From IMG/VR virus record IMGVR_UViG_3300027631_000002, positions 62,001-126,000 of that record: 64,000 bases of DNA. One strand, given 5' to 3'. Position 1 is the stretch's first letter. Each line of letters starts with the position of its first letter. This DNA is from a virus. Below the pieces are notes generated by a model, which was not told the DNA's origin, searched no databases, and saw nothing but the letters and a program-made list of their open reading frames with translations. Both the position numbers and the translations under genes were made by a program. Positions 26,018 through 36,100 of this stretch are shown here, piece after piece.

Positions 26018-27136
26018 ATGAGAGTTTTTATGATAACTGATACACATTTCGGTATTTATCTTAATAATTTAGATAAGTGGTTGAATATGATGGAGTCAAC
26101 GTTTTATGAGTTTGTTATACCTTACTTAAAAGAAAATGTAAAAGAAGGTGATGTTTTAATACATCTTGGTGATCTATTTGATAATAGAACTAGTTTACCT
26201 ATTATTGTTTTGAATAAAGTAGAAAAAATACTTAGAGAACTAGCTAAAATTCTTCCTGTTCATATAATGGTTGGAAATCATGATCTGTGGAATAAAGGAT
26301 CTAATGAAGTAAACTCTGTTAGATTATATGGTTATATCGATAACATTACTGTATATGAAGAAACAACAATCTTACAATTAGGTGGTCAAAGAATTGTTTT
26401 AATGCCTTGGGTTGAAAAACGTTTAGATATGGTCAATGAAATTAGATCTAATCAAGGTGATTATCTAATGTGTCACTCTGACTTAAATGGATGTAAAATG
26501 CACCTTAATTCAGTTGCTCACAGAAATGCTGATAAGATTGATGTAGAAGATTTTAAGTCGTATAAGAGAGCTTTCTCTGGCCATATTCACCTTTTGCAAC
26601 ATAATAAAAATTTCACGTTTATAGGGTCTTTATATCAAATGGACAGAAATGATTATGGTGATCAAAAGGGAATAACAATATTAGATTTATCTAATGATGA
26701 AGTAAGTTTTATTCCAAATACATTTTCTCCAGTATTCAGAAAATATAATGTTATTTCAGAAACTGATGTTGATGGGTTAGATGCTTTAAGAAATTCAAAA
26801 GATTATATCGATTTATCTATTTCAAATAACTTACTTATTAGTAATAGAAAGTTAAGAAGAAAGTTAGAAGTTTTATTAGAAAACAGTGGATTTTCTTCTG
26901 TTGATTATATTGATGATATAGTTACTAAGGTTGACGAATCTGTTGATACAACACCTGATGAAGAATTTGATGAAGAAAAATTAGATATTTCTATACAACT
27001 TGATTATTCGGATTATATAAAAGAGTATATAAACAAACAAAAGTATGATAATGATACTTTTAGAGAAGGAGTAGTAACTGAATATGATGAGGTTATTAGA
27101 ATTTATAATGAGAACTATAGTTCTAAAAAAGATTAA
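26018..27136 (+). CDS. 47: SbcD/Mre11-type nuclease (T4 gp47-like)
   Basis: 372 residues from the ATG at 26018; the 52 residues before it are A/T-derived hydrophobic sequence. All metallophosphoesterase motifs are present in order: DTHFG (8-12), GDLFDNR (about 47), GNHDLW (about 87), HSDLNG (about 157) and SGHIHL (about 188). The C-terminal part is acidic and ends near an IYNEN helix. With a gp46-like ATPase, not in this window, it would resect DNA ends in recombination-driven replication and degrade host DNA. Confidence 0.92.
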   Translation: MRVFMITDTHFGIYLNNLDKWLNMMESTFYEFVIPYLKENVKEGDVLIHLGDLFDNRTSLPIIVLNKVEKILRELAKILPVHIMVGNHDLWNKGSNEVNSVRLYGYIDNITVYEETTILQLGGQRIVLMPWVEKRLDMVNEIRSNQGDYLMCHSDLNGCKMHLNSVAHRNADKIDVEDFKSYKRAFSGHIHLLQHNKNFTFIGSLYQMDRNDYGDQKGITILDLSNDEVSFIPNTFSPVFRKYNVISETDVDGLDALRNSKDYIDLSISNNLLISNRKLRRKLEVLLENSGFSSVDYIDDIVTKVDESVDTTPDEEFDEEKLDISIQLDYSDYIKEYINKQKYDNDTFREGVVTEYDEVIRIYNENYSSKKD

Positions 27137-27137
27137 A

Positions 27138-27338
27138 ATGAGGGCAGAAAACGTATTTGAAAGAATTACAAATGGTATATTATATAACCGTAATTTAAAA
27201 GTTTATACAAAAGATTATTTAGAAGGAATTGTAAGAGAACTTGAGCAACAAGAGCAGTTTGAGAAATGTATAAAATTAAATGAATTTATAAGTAAGAGAT
27301 TTAATCACGAGTTAAATTACAAAAACCCTATTATATAG
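27138..27338 (+). CDS. Small hypothetical protein downstream of gp47
   Basis: 66 residues from the ATG at 27138 (MRAENVFERITNGILYNRNL), one base behind the gp47 stop; the frame before it overlaps gp47. It is helical and charged (KDYLEGIVRELEQQEQFEKC). The last codons and the stop are inside the terminator hairpin and overlap the convergent gene by 8 bases. Probably made with gp47. Function unknown. Confidence 0.65.
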   Translation: MRAENVFERITNGILYNRNLKVYTKDYLEGIVRELEQQEQFEKCIKLNEFISKRFNHELNYKNPII

Positions 27339-27345
27339 GGTTTTT
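27321..27345. terminator. Bidirectional terminator inside both gene ends
   Basis: AAAAACCCTAT and ATAGGGTTTTT are perfectly inverted around TAT. Both convergent genes use part of it as their last codons. Confidence 0.85.
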
Positions 27346-28458
27346 GTAATTACTCTTTATCTTGTTTGCCAGTTCCTTTGACTTAGTTATATTACCATGT
27401 TCTGTACCAGGTATGATAATTGACGTTGCTTTACCTGTAGTACATTCAGTAACTTCTTTTTCAATTGATGCTATATCTTCTTTCGGCTTAGCTTTGCCCT
27501 CTTTATTACCAGCCAGTAAAGAAATTACTTCAACACCTTCCAATTTAGGTAATCTTCCTTTACCTGTTTTTTTTGTGCCGTCCATTTTTAGTTCAGAGAT
27601 CTCTATTGGTGTTGTTTCCCTACCCAGTCCAAGCTTCTTTAATGTGTCTTGTTCAACAAAATTTATAAGATTGATAACATCACCTTCTTTAAACGTCATA
27701 CTTTCTACTTCTTTTGGCATAACACTATATCTTTCTTTGAAGTTAGTAGTGTCATACTTATCTTCAATTATATAAACTTCATCTGGAGTTTTCTCATTTA
27801 TAACTTTGGCCGCTGCATCTAATTTAGTATTATCTGGTGGAAAATCTTTACCCAAATATTCTATATAGTTTCCTTTATTTGCTTTTCTGAAATCAACCAA
27901 CTCTTTTTCTGTGTATATTCTTTTAATGGATTTTTCTTCTTCTTCCGTGGAATTTACACCCAATCTAGCTTTACTAATCACTCCCATCGGAGTTGCCATA
28001 GCTGCTCTTGGTGTATTACCTTTAACTATACCTATTGCAAACTCTTCTGTGGAATCAGGGATACCGCTATCTATAAAGAATAATTGGTTATTGAACTTTT
28101 TTGATCCCGACAAAGCACTTGCTAAGTGCCAAGCAATTGCACCACCTATAGAGAATCCACCTACTGCGCACGTCTTAATATTGGGATCAGCCTCTATCTC
28201 CTTTGCAATTTTGTTGGCATAGTCTCTCACATTAAACTCATTGATAAAATTTGCAGTATATACGGAGAAATCATTACCAGGATCGTCAGCCAATGCTTGG
28301 AAATCATCATCACCTTGACCACCATCTTTACCTGCTCCTGGTAGTAGTATAAGTGTTTTATTTCCTTCATTAGAAAGTTGGTAAAGAATACCTTTAGTTT
28401 CTTCTTTATTTTCCTCTTTACTTTCTAAAAAAGATTCATAAGGTTTTAAATATCTCAT
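27331..28458 (-). CDS. Tagged alpha/beta-hydrolase (serine hydrolase)
   Basis: 375 residues. MRYLKPYESFLESKE is the shared tag with a possible F-L-E processing site. The fold is visible from about residue 33: TLILLPGAGKDGGQGDDDFQ (oxyanion loop), GGFSIGGAIAW with nucleophile Ser103, and a late PGTEHGNI with probable catalytic His354. The acid is probably in the DEVYIIEDKYDT region. A 100-residue insertion follows the nucleophile elbow. Substrate unknown (esterase, lipase or peptidase). The tag suggests packaging and delivery with the DNA. Overlaps the next gene's end by 4 bases. Confidence 0.8.
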   Translation of the reverse strand: MRYLKPYESFLESKEENKEETKGILYQLSNEGNKTLILLPGAGKDGGQGDDDFQALADDPGNDFSVYTANFINEFNVRDYANKIAKEIEADPNIKTCAVGGFSIGGAIAWHLASALSGSKKFNNQLFFIDSGIPDSTEEFAIGIVKGNTPRAAMATPMGVISKARLGVNSTEEEEKSIKRIYTEKELVDFRKANKGNYIEYLGKDFPPDNTKLDAAAKVINEKTPDEVYIIEDKYDTTNFKERYSVMPKEVESMTFKEGDVINLINFVEQDTLKKLGLGRETTPIEISELKMDGTKKTGKGRLPKLEGVEVISLLAGNKEGKAKPKEDIASIEKEVTECTTGKATSIIIPGTEHGNITKSKELANKIKSNYKNPI

Positions 28459-28715
28459 AATTTCTGTAATCTTATTTTTAAGTCTCCAGTTCCTTTTATA
28501 ACTCTGTGATAAATTCCCATTGGTATAAAAACTTCACCTTGAATAACTTTTGGTAATTCATCATCTAATTGTATTTGCCAATCTGTTTCTCCAATAGATT
28601 CAATTATTCTATCTTCTCTATCACGATGCCAAACGTAATCTCCAGAGTCAGTATCTTGTTTAAACTCTCTGATAAATACATTATCGGATACTATTTCTTC
28701 TTTAAACGGTAACAT
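28455..28715 (-). CDS. Small cupin-like protein
   Basis: 86 residues. The pattern YVWHRDREDRIIE, then WQIQLDDELP, then EVFIPMGIYHRVIKG matches a single-domain cupin barrel, with His, Arg and Glu at the first motif and the His of the second motif in IYHRV. Similar short cupins are found in large phages. Cupins bind a metal or small ligand; the ligand is unknown. Its ATG overlaps the stop of the upstream gene by one base, and its end overlaps the hydrolase start. Confidence 0.7.
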   Translation of the reverse strand: MLPFKEEIVSDNVFIREFKQDTDSGDYVWHRDREDRIIESIGETDWQIQLDDELPKVIQGEVFIPMGIYHRVIKGTGDLKIRLQKL

Positions 28716-29107
28716 TAGCTTACTATTTCTTTATATCTTTCTTTGAATTTATCAATTTTGTCTAACCAATTATCTTTCACATCACAATCTTTCACATAGT
28801 TTTTAACTCTTGGTTCAATATATAATAAAAGTTCTCTTATCTGACCTATAAATGTAGATAACATTTTAGGATTATTATATAATAAACTAAGATTATCAAT
28901 TAGTTCAGCATATGTTTTTCCATTTATAAGAGGCTCTCTAAGTCTTTTCATCATAGAACTCAATTCATCAGTTGCGGTTTGATCAACACCCATTTTAGTT
29001 ATTTGTGAAAATCCCATTGTTATCAACATACCAAAATCAAACAAAAAATCATTGATAAACTTTTTGTTAGCAGATTCAAATATTTTATATTCTTTTAAAT
29101 ATCTCAT
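28715..29107 (-). CDS. Tagged helical hypothetical protein
   Basis: 130 residues starting MRYLKEYKIFESANK; the tag includes I-F-E followed by Ser, a good match to an (L/I)-x-E cleavage site. The remainder is all-helical with amphipathic segments. Not recognised. Part of the five-gene minus-strand cluster that ends with the hydrolase. Confidence 0.65.
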   Translation of the reverse strand: MRYLKEYKIFESANKKFINDFLFDFGMLITMGFSQITKMGVDQTATDELSSMMKRLREPLINGKTYAELIDNLSLLYNNPKMLSTFIGQIRELLLYIEPRVKNYVKDCDVKDNWLDKIDKFKERYKEIVS

Positions 29108-29139
29108 ATTATTTATTTTCTTTTATCATAAAGAATTCA

Positions 29140-29715
29140 TTACCAAAAGCCTGGATAAGACTTTCCAAAAATATGAGAATATTTGTTAATCCGACACGCC
29201 CAGTACCCCGCTGTAGTTTTATCTTTTTTCAAATGGCATTTATGTCTTGCTGCAAATGATTTTCTTGCTTTAGGATCACTTACTTTGGCAGTTAAACCAC
29301 CATGAACATCACCAAATGAAATCTTTTTAACATTACCAGTTTTAGGATTTTTAACAAAAACGTGATATTTCTTAGCACCACCTCTCATAGGTTTATTTAA
29401 CTCTACTTCTTTACCTTGGTATTCTGCTTCATTTAATTCATGTATAGTCTCCATTGGTAAATCTAAAGGAACTGAAACTCCTTCATACTCAGCAAATCTA
29501 CCTATATCAGTTGATTCAAATAATTCAGTATCTAAGTCTGATAATTCAATTTGATTGTTATCAAATAATTGTCTTGCTTCTTTGATTAGATTAAAGTATT
29601 GATTAGAACCAGGTCTAAACACATTTTCAACAATAGGTTTATTATTATCAATGTGGTATTGTAGATTTTCTGATATTCTACCAGAAAAAGATTCAAATAG
29701 TTTTAAGTATTTCAT
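29140..29715 (-). CDS. Tagged protein with basic SFGD...ARH-C...YWAC domain
   Basis: 191 residues from the ATG at 29715; the frame from 29751 starts before the tag MKYLKLFESF. The C-terminal 75 residues form a basic domain: KKYHVFVKNPKTGNVKKISF, then FAARHKCH and YWACRINKYS. This domain is widespread in T4-like and other large marine phages and has conserved Cys and His residues that could hold a zinc ion or bind DNA. Annotated elsewhere, to my knowledge, only as structural or unknown. A tagged, basic protein fits a DNA-associated head protein. Confidence 0.7.
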   Translation of the reverse strand: MKYLKLFESFSGRISENLQYHIDNNKPIVENVFRPGSNQYFNLIKEARQLFDNNQIELSDLDTELFESTDIGRFAEYEGVSVPLDLPMETIHELNEAEYQGKEVELNKPMRGGAKKYHVFVKNPKTGNVKKISFGDVHGGLTAKVSDPKARKSFAARHKCHLKKDKTTAGYWACRINKYSHIFGKSYPGFW

Positions 29716-29716
29716 A

Positions 29717-30091
29717 TTATTTAAACATTTTTTTAAATTTTTCAGGTGCATTGTCTAATTCTAAAACTCTTGCATTTATAGTTTTGATACCATTTTTAAG
29801 ACATTTTGCTACTCTATGTTGACCATCTAGAACCATTGTAAACTTACCATTTCTTCTAGAAACTAGTATTGGAAATTCTAAATCTGCACTATCTACTCTA
29901 TTTGGATCCCTCTCAACATCTATAATAATATCTTTAAGTAATTCTGTTTCTAGTTCTTCAACTGGTATTCCTTTTTCATCTAGGTATTCAATAACATCAG
30001 TTATTGTTATTTTGTTTCCATCGTTATCTGCCCAAGAGGTATTCAGACCAGTATCAGATGTAAAATCCTCAAATATCTTTAGGTATTTCAT
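29717..30091 (-). CDS. Tagged ParB/sulfiredoxin-fold protein
   Basis: 124 residues. MKYLKIFEDF is a full tag. The C-terminal two thirds fit the ParB N-terminal/sulfiredoxin fold: FPILVSRRNGKFTMVLDGQH, then RVAKCLKNG. DGQHR corresponds to the phosphate/nucleotide-binding GxxR loop. Such domains are found as nucleases, CTP-binding proteins or kinases. One-base gap to the next gene. Role unknown; packaging inferred from the tag. Confidence 0.7.
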   Translation of the reverse strand: MKYLKIFEDFTSDTGLNTSWADNDGNKITITDVIEYLDEKGIPVEELETELLKDIIIDVERDPNRVDSADLEFPILVSRRNGKFTMVLDGQHRVAKCLKNGIKTINARVLELDNAPEKFKKMFK

Positions 30092-30110
30092 TTTAGTAAA
30101 ATAATTTTTA

Positions 30111-30122
30111 TTATATATTAAA
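30111..30122 (-). promoter_or_regulatory. Late-promoter-like element TTTAATATATAA
   Basis: Minus-strand copy 19 bases before the ParB-like gene, probably the promoter of the whole five-gene tagged cluster (30091 down to 27331). Confidence 0.55.
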
Positions 30123-30138
30123 TATCAAGAACTCAAAA

Positions 30139-30150
30139 TTTAATATATAA
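30139..30150 (+). promoter_or_regulatory. Late-promoter-like element TTTAATATATAA
   Basis: Plus-strand copy 20 bases before the 2024-residue gene and back to back with the minus-strand copy at 30111. Confidence 0.55.
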
Positions 30151-30169
30151 TCAAAACTTAATAAACTTA

Positions 30170-33100
30170 ATGTCAAGTCACGAAAACTTATATTTCTTTA
30201 ATAAACAGGGAGATGCTCTAAACTTCAGATATGATGAAACAACTCAATTATTTCAAGGAGATATTCTTTTTGATGAGAATTCAACAGATACTTTTAAAAC
30301 ATATGCTCTTTATACATTGGAGAGAATACCATCATTTGAATTTGAGTCACCAGGTGAATTAGGAACTAATAAATTTCAGTTATTTAATGAGTATGGATTT
30401 CATTTTTATGGATGTACAAACTCATTAAACAAACAGATAACTAAGATAGAGCCAGTAAATAATGATCCTGACTTCTATTCTAAATGGATATATGGTAGTA
30501 ACTTTGAATCAACATTTCCAGTAGGAACTTTGATTATATTTAATCAAACATTATTAGAATTTACTAATCCAGATCAAACATTTGTTGTTGTTGGTACAAA
30601 AAAGGGAGCAATTTTAATTATATCAACAGTTGATAACTCTACCTTTGAAAGTAATTATTATGGAGATTATTCTAATACTAATCTATATGTTGGTAAAACA
30701 ATATCTGGTATAAATGCAGTTGGTATTTATAACTATATTGATACAAATTATGTAAATAACTTATCAGTTTGGAATGAACAAAACTTTTATGATAAAGTTT
30801 ATAGAGGTAAAAAGTTAAATGTAGTAAATAGTAATATAAATGATGGTATTTATACTATAAAGGGTCCAGAGATAACAGATATTATACACTTTGAATATTT
30901 AACTAGTCCTGCTTTACTACCGACAAACTCTGATTTAATTATTGAGGTTGTTTTAGGAACAGATTTGCCAAAGTTATATGATGGTGGTTTAGAAATAACA
31001 GCAGATAGTAAAATATTAGTAACTAACTATATATACTATCCAACTATGTTAAAGTCTAGACAAGAATTTAAGGTAGTTGGTTCTGTAACAAATGAAAACT
31101 TCTTTACAACTGCAGATACTTATGACTTTACTTCAAATAATAATATAAAGTTTTATAATTTAGATGATCAAGTTACTTTTGATGGTAAACTATATCAGTG
31201 TGTTCAAGCTTATACTCATAGTCACGCGGATGAGACAACTAGGTTTATAAATCCTTCTAATGATAATACTCACTGGTCAAATCCAACATTTATTAGAGTA
31301 AATGAATCGACAGTGAATGAATCATTATTATTTGCACAGATATATCTAACAAAAGAAAAGTACTACTACGATTATGGTTTTACTCAATCTAGTTATGTAA
31401 CAATGGCTGCCGCGGCAGAGAAATATAAAACTGATTTAGATATATTTAATGTTGATCTTTATTATGATAAGGGTTATTTAAAGGCAGATTTAGTTTATCC
31501 AAGTAGATATGCGGTTGTTAATTTCTATCATACACAGGTTGGACCAACATACTCGATAGGAAGTGAATATAGGTCATTTGAGAGACTTATTGAGGTAAAT
31601 GAGACTCTTAAACCTGAATTTAATTATGATTACTCAGAGAACTTTAAATACAATATAGTTTTTACTGATTTAGATGAGTATGGTTTAAAGATAATTATAA
31701 ACAAAATGGTTTATGAAGAGCAAATATCTTATGTTTATACTGGAATTGGTTTAGACTTACCAAGAACAATTGATAGAACTCTTAGAAATTGGATAACGAG
31801 AAATTATATTAGTTTATATAAACTTGGTATCAACGCTGAGTTGGACTATACATATGTTGCAGGTGGACCTATTAGCTCAGTATTTTTTAATTCAATAGTT
31901 ATTAAAACTGAATATCCTAATGTACCAATTGATGTTAGTTCTGTATTAGTTGGAACTACTGCGAATTATTTTATTGAACATTCAAGAGTACTTTTTAATG
32001 ATTTGGGACCTTCTTTAAATATAAAGATAAATAATAAAGATAATATCATCCAAACATCAAACTTTTATGTATTAGATATAAATGCTAATTTACTACCACT
32101 TAATAGTGAAATTATTGGTGCAACTGCAGGGACATACAGTACAATATTTAGTACCGGTGATACTGCAAATATATCTGTTGGTGTTGATGGAAAGGTATCA
32201 TCAATTGTACTTTCATCAGTTGGTAATATTGGTTATTCAATAGGTGCAACATTTAGTTTAGAATTTGGTAATAGTAGTGGTACATCATCTATTATATTTG
32301 AGGTTGACGACAGAGATTTACAAAGAAAAGCTGACATTCCTAAAACTTTAAAAAGTTGGTGTGATTTGTATTCAAATGATTTAAAAGAGTATGGATTTCT
32401 TATTACTAATATAAATAGTGTTTTAAAGTTTGATATTAAACAAACTGATGTTGCATTTGATTATACTATTACAACAGGTAAAGTAAATCTACCTGGTTTA
32501 AATGATTATAAAATAACAAAAAAGATAAAAGGTAATCAAGGCACTTTAGTTGCTTCTAATGAAGTTATTTTATCCGCATCATCATCATTATCATTTGAAC
32601 AGGAAGGATTCGCCACTGGTATGGTATTTTCACTTAATAATACATACTGGCCTTGGATGAATCAAGAGTTTGCTATTGAGTTCTTAGATCCACATGTATT
32701 AAATTTAAGTTATCAAGGTCCTTTCTGGGATTATAACAATATAATTTGTAATAAATCTCCATTTGTTACTATTGCATTTAATTTAGGATTTGGACAAACA
32801 GAATGTGATCCTATTAGTTCTACTGGTGGCGGTCAGTTTAATCAGTATCAGTTTAGTGATACACAATTTAATATAAACTTTTATCCTAATACTTATGCTG
32901 TTACTGAATATGAATCAACTACTAATTTAGTTGATATTAAGTATATACAACTATCAGAGACTATACTTTCTTTAGGTGATGATTTAGTTGTACATGACTC
33001 ATACAGTGGAACATATATTACGACAATTACTTTACCAGGTAATGTTACTAGTATTAAAATGGAATTTAACCCTATAAATAATTATATTTATTGTTTATCC

Positions 33101-36100
33101 TTAAATAAAGTTTATATTGTTGATCCATCTACAAATTATTTACTTACATCATTTTCTTTAGCTAATGATGTGGCAGACTTATTAGTAAATCCTGATAGTG
33201 GTGATGTTTATATTACTTATAGTAACTTATCCGAGGTACACATCTTTAAATCTACAACATTTAACTCAGTTCAAGATTATACCATTATTTCTACTTTTGG
33301 TAGTACTGGTAGAATGGCTTATAATGAATTTGAGAATGATATTTATGTTGTTACGGTTGATAATATTTTAAGAATTGATGGTAATGCAAGACAAATACAG
33401 GTAATCTATAATCTACCTGGAGTTATTGATTATATATTATATGAACCTGCAAATGAGTCTATGTTTGTTTACGATTCTACAAACCTGTATAAAATTGATA
33501 ATGGAATACTTGTATCTCTATCAATTACAACTCAGTTATTTAATGATATTATTTTTAATAATTTAACTGGTGATATGAATATATCAGACTCTTCTTTTGA
33601 AGTAGCAAAATTAGGATTAGATGGTAATATTTTAAAACAAACCGATATTGCAAACTATGGATATATGGCATTGAATCAATATGATGGTGCGATTTATATA
33701 TCATCACAAAGCGGAAACTCAGTGATTGTTATAGATTCGATAACACAACAGTTGGTTTACTCGAATTCACTTGCCGCACCAACAACAAAAATAATTTATA
33801 ACCCTGATAGAAAATCTATGTGGGTATTACAACCATCATTTAATCAAATAGTTGAAATAGAAGTAGGTCTGAATAACGATGGAACGATAGTGGTTGGTAC
33901 AGCAAGTTATATTAATGATAATGTATATGGTACTTTGGATCCTAATTTTGAGGAAAGAGATGATATGTGGTTAAAAACTAGAGATTATTTTAGAAGACCT
34001 AGAGAAAACTTCACAGATGATTATCGAGTAGAATATTATTGGAAATGGTTTTCGGATAATGTACCACAATTCTTTCTATATGATTTTTATGGTGATCAAT
34101 TATCTCGAACAACAACTGGATCATATTCATATGTTGGACCAACTCCTTTAAATAATATTGTTTTAAATAGAAATTCTAATACTGATTTATCTAAGGTTTC
34201 TGTATCTGAATATCAACAAACAATTTTTGATAGAATTGATTATTCATTAAGTTATATTGATGATGAGGTTGACATTTCTACTTCTGTAGAACCACTTCAA
34301 CTATTTGTTGGATTTCAATCACAAAATGAAGGAGCTCTTCGTTCTATACTACAATTGTATAAAAGAGAGGATATAAACTTTACTATTGAAACTAAAGAAG
34401 ATACAGAAGTAATTTTACAAACATTGGATATAAATGGTCCTGATAAAAGAGGTTTAATATCTCTTAGTACATACTCAACTGAGTATTTTACTGATAAAGG
34501 TTTAAAACCAGGTCAGCATATTGTAATCTATATTAAAGATAAGACTAGTCATATAAATCAGTATATATCATATAATAATGGTACTTTACTTAAAATTAGA
34601 GAGGTTTATTCAAAATCTTTAATAGTAGATTTCTTTAATTTATCAACCGATATTATAGAACTAGAATCAACAACTGTTAATCATCCAACTGCAAATGATT
34701 TACTTTATTTAAGTTTTGGTATTAAAGTTATTGATAAGGAAATAGGTAGATTTTTTACTTATGGTCAGACAGAAGAAGAAGATATTAGACACAAGATTGA
34801 ATTAGGTAATGTTGGTAAACTAATTTCACCAGAAGATGTATTTATATTTAAACAATATGATATTGAAGAAGGTGGTATTGACTGGGTTTATTTGAATATG
34901 AAGAGAAAGGAAATGTTGATGATGAAACATTTGATATATCCTTATATTGGATCTTATAAATCAATTATAAATGCTATAAACTTCTTTGGTTATAATGACT
35001 TGGAATTAAATGAATACTATAGAAATATTGATACCAACTCTGCTAATTTTTTAAAGTTATTTAAAGTTGAGATTCCTGATATTTTTGATAATAGTGTTGA
35101 AGGTTGGACTGAGAATGACTTTATTAAACATACGATGCCAAATGATAACTTTGAGGATACCAATTTATTTAATTTAACTTATTTTATTACTGATAAAGAA
35201 GGTAATAATACTTTAAACTATACATTAGATGAGGTTATTATAAAACTTCAAGGATTGAAATACTGGTTAAAGAAAAATATTATCCCTCTAACACATAAGA
35301 TACTTGATATTACTGGTAATGCTTACTTTACTGGAGGAACTCAAATACAACATAAATTACAAGATACTAGAATAGTAAATATTTATGATAATATGACACC
35401 GATTACATCTAAATTAAATGAAGCTTATCTTATGCCTGTAAATAGTGGTTCTACGGTGTATAACTGTGTATTAGATTTTTATTCAATTATTCCAGATGTT
35501 GGTGCAGATAAAACCAAAACTGGTTTAGTTGTACCACCAAAACCTTTTAATGGTAAGACACTAAATTTACCAGACTACTTTACTATTAAAATTAGAACTT
35601 ATAAAACATATAAAGAATGGGCACCGTTTGTTAGTTATGATTTTGGTGACAGAGTAACTTATTATGGTAAGTTATATGAATCAGTTTATCAAAGAGTAGA
35701 GTTTAACATGTTAGTGAATCTTACTAATAAAGTAAACTCTCCTAGAAAGTATGAAAATGTTACTAAATGGATATCTAACCAGTCATACTCGGAAACAAGT
35801 TTAGTTGAATATAATAGAGATATTTATGTTTTATTGAGTCCAACCCAATCAACTACTACACCATATTCTGATTTTACTACTAATATTCAAACTGAAACTT
35901 TTATTTGGAACAAAGTGACAGAGTGGAAGGAAATGGATTGGGATCCAGTTCAAACCATTTCGGAATTTAGACAAGGAAATGACTTATTGCCATTCAATTT
36001 TACATTAGACTCAAATATTGATCCATTTGTAGCAGTAGAGGTAGTATCTGATAATGGATATGGTTGTATTTATAATGATAAAAATAATTATGAAATAAGA

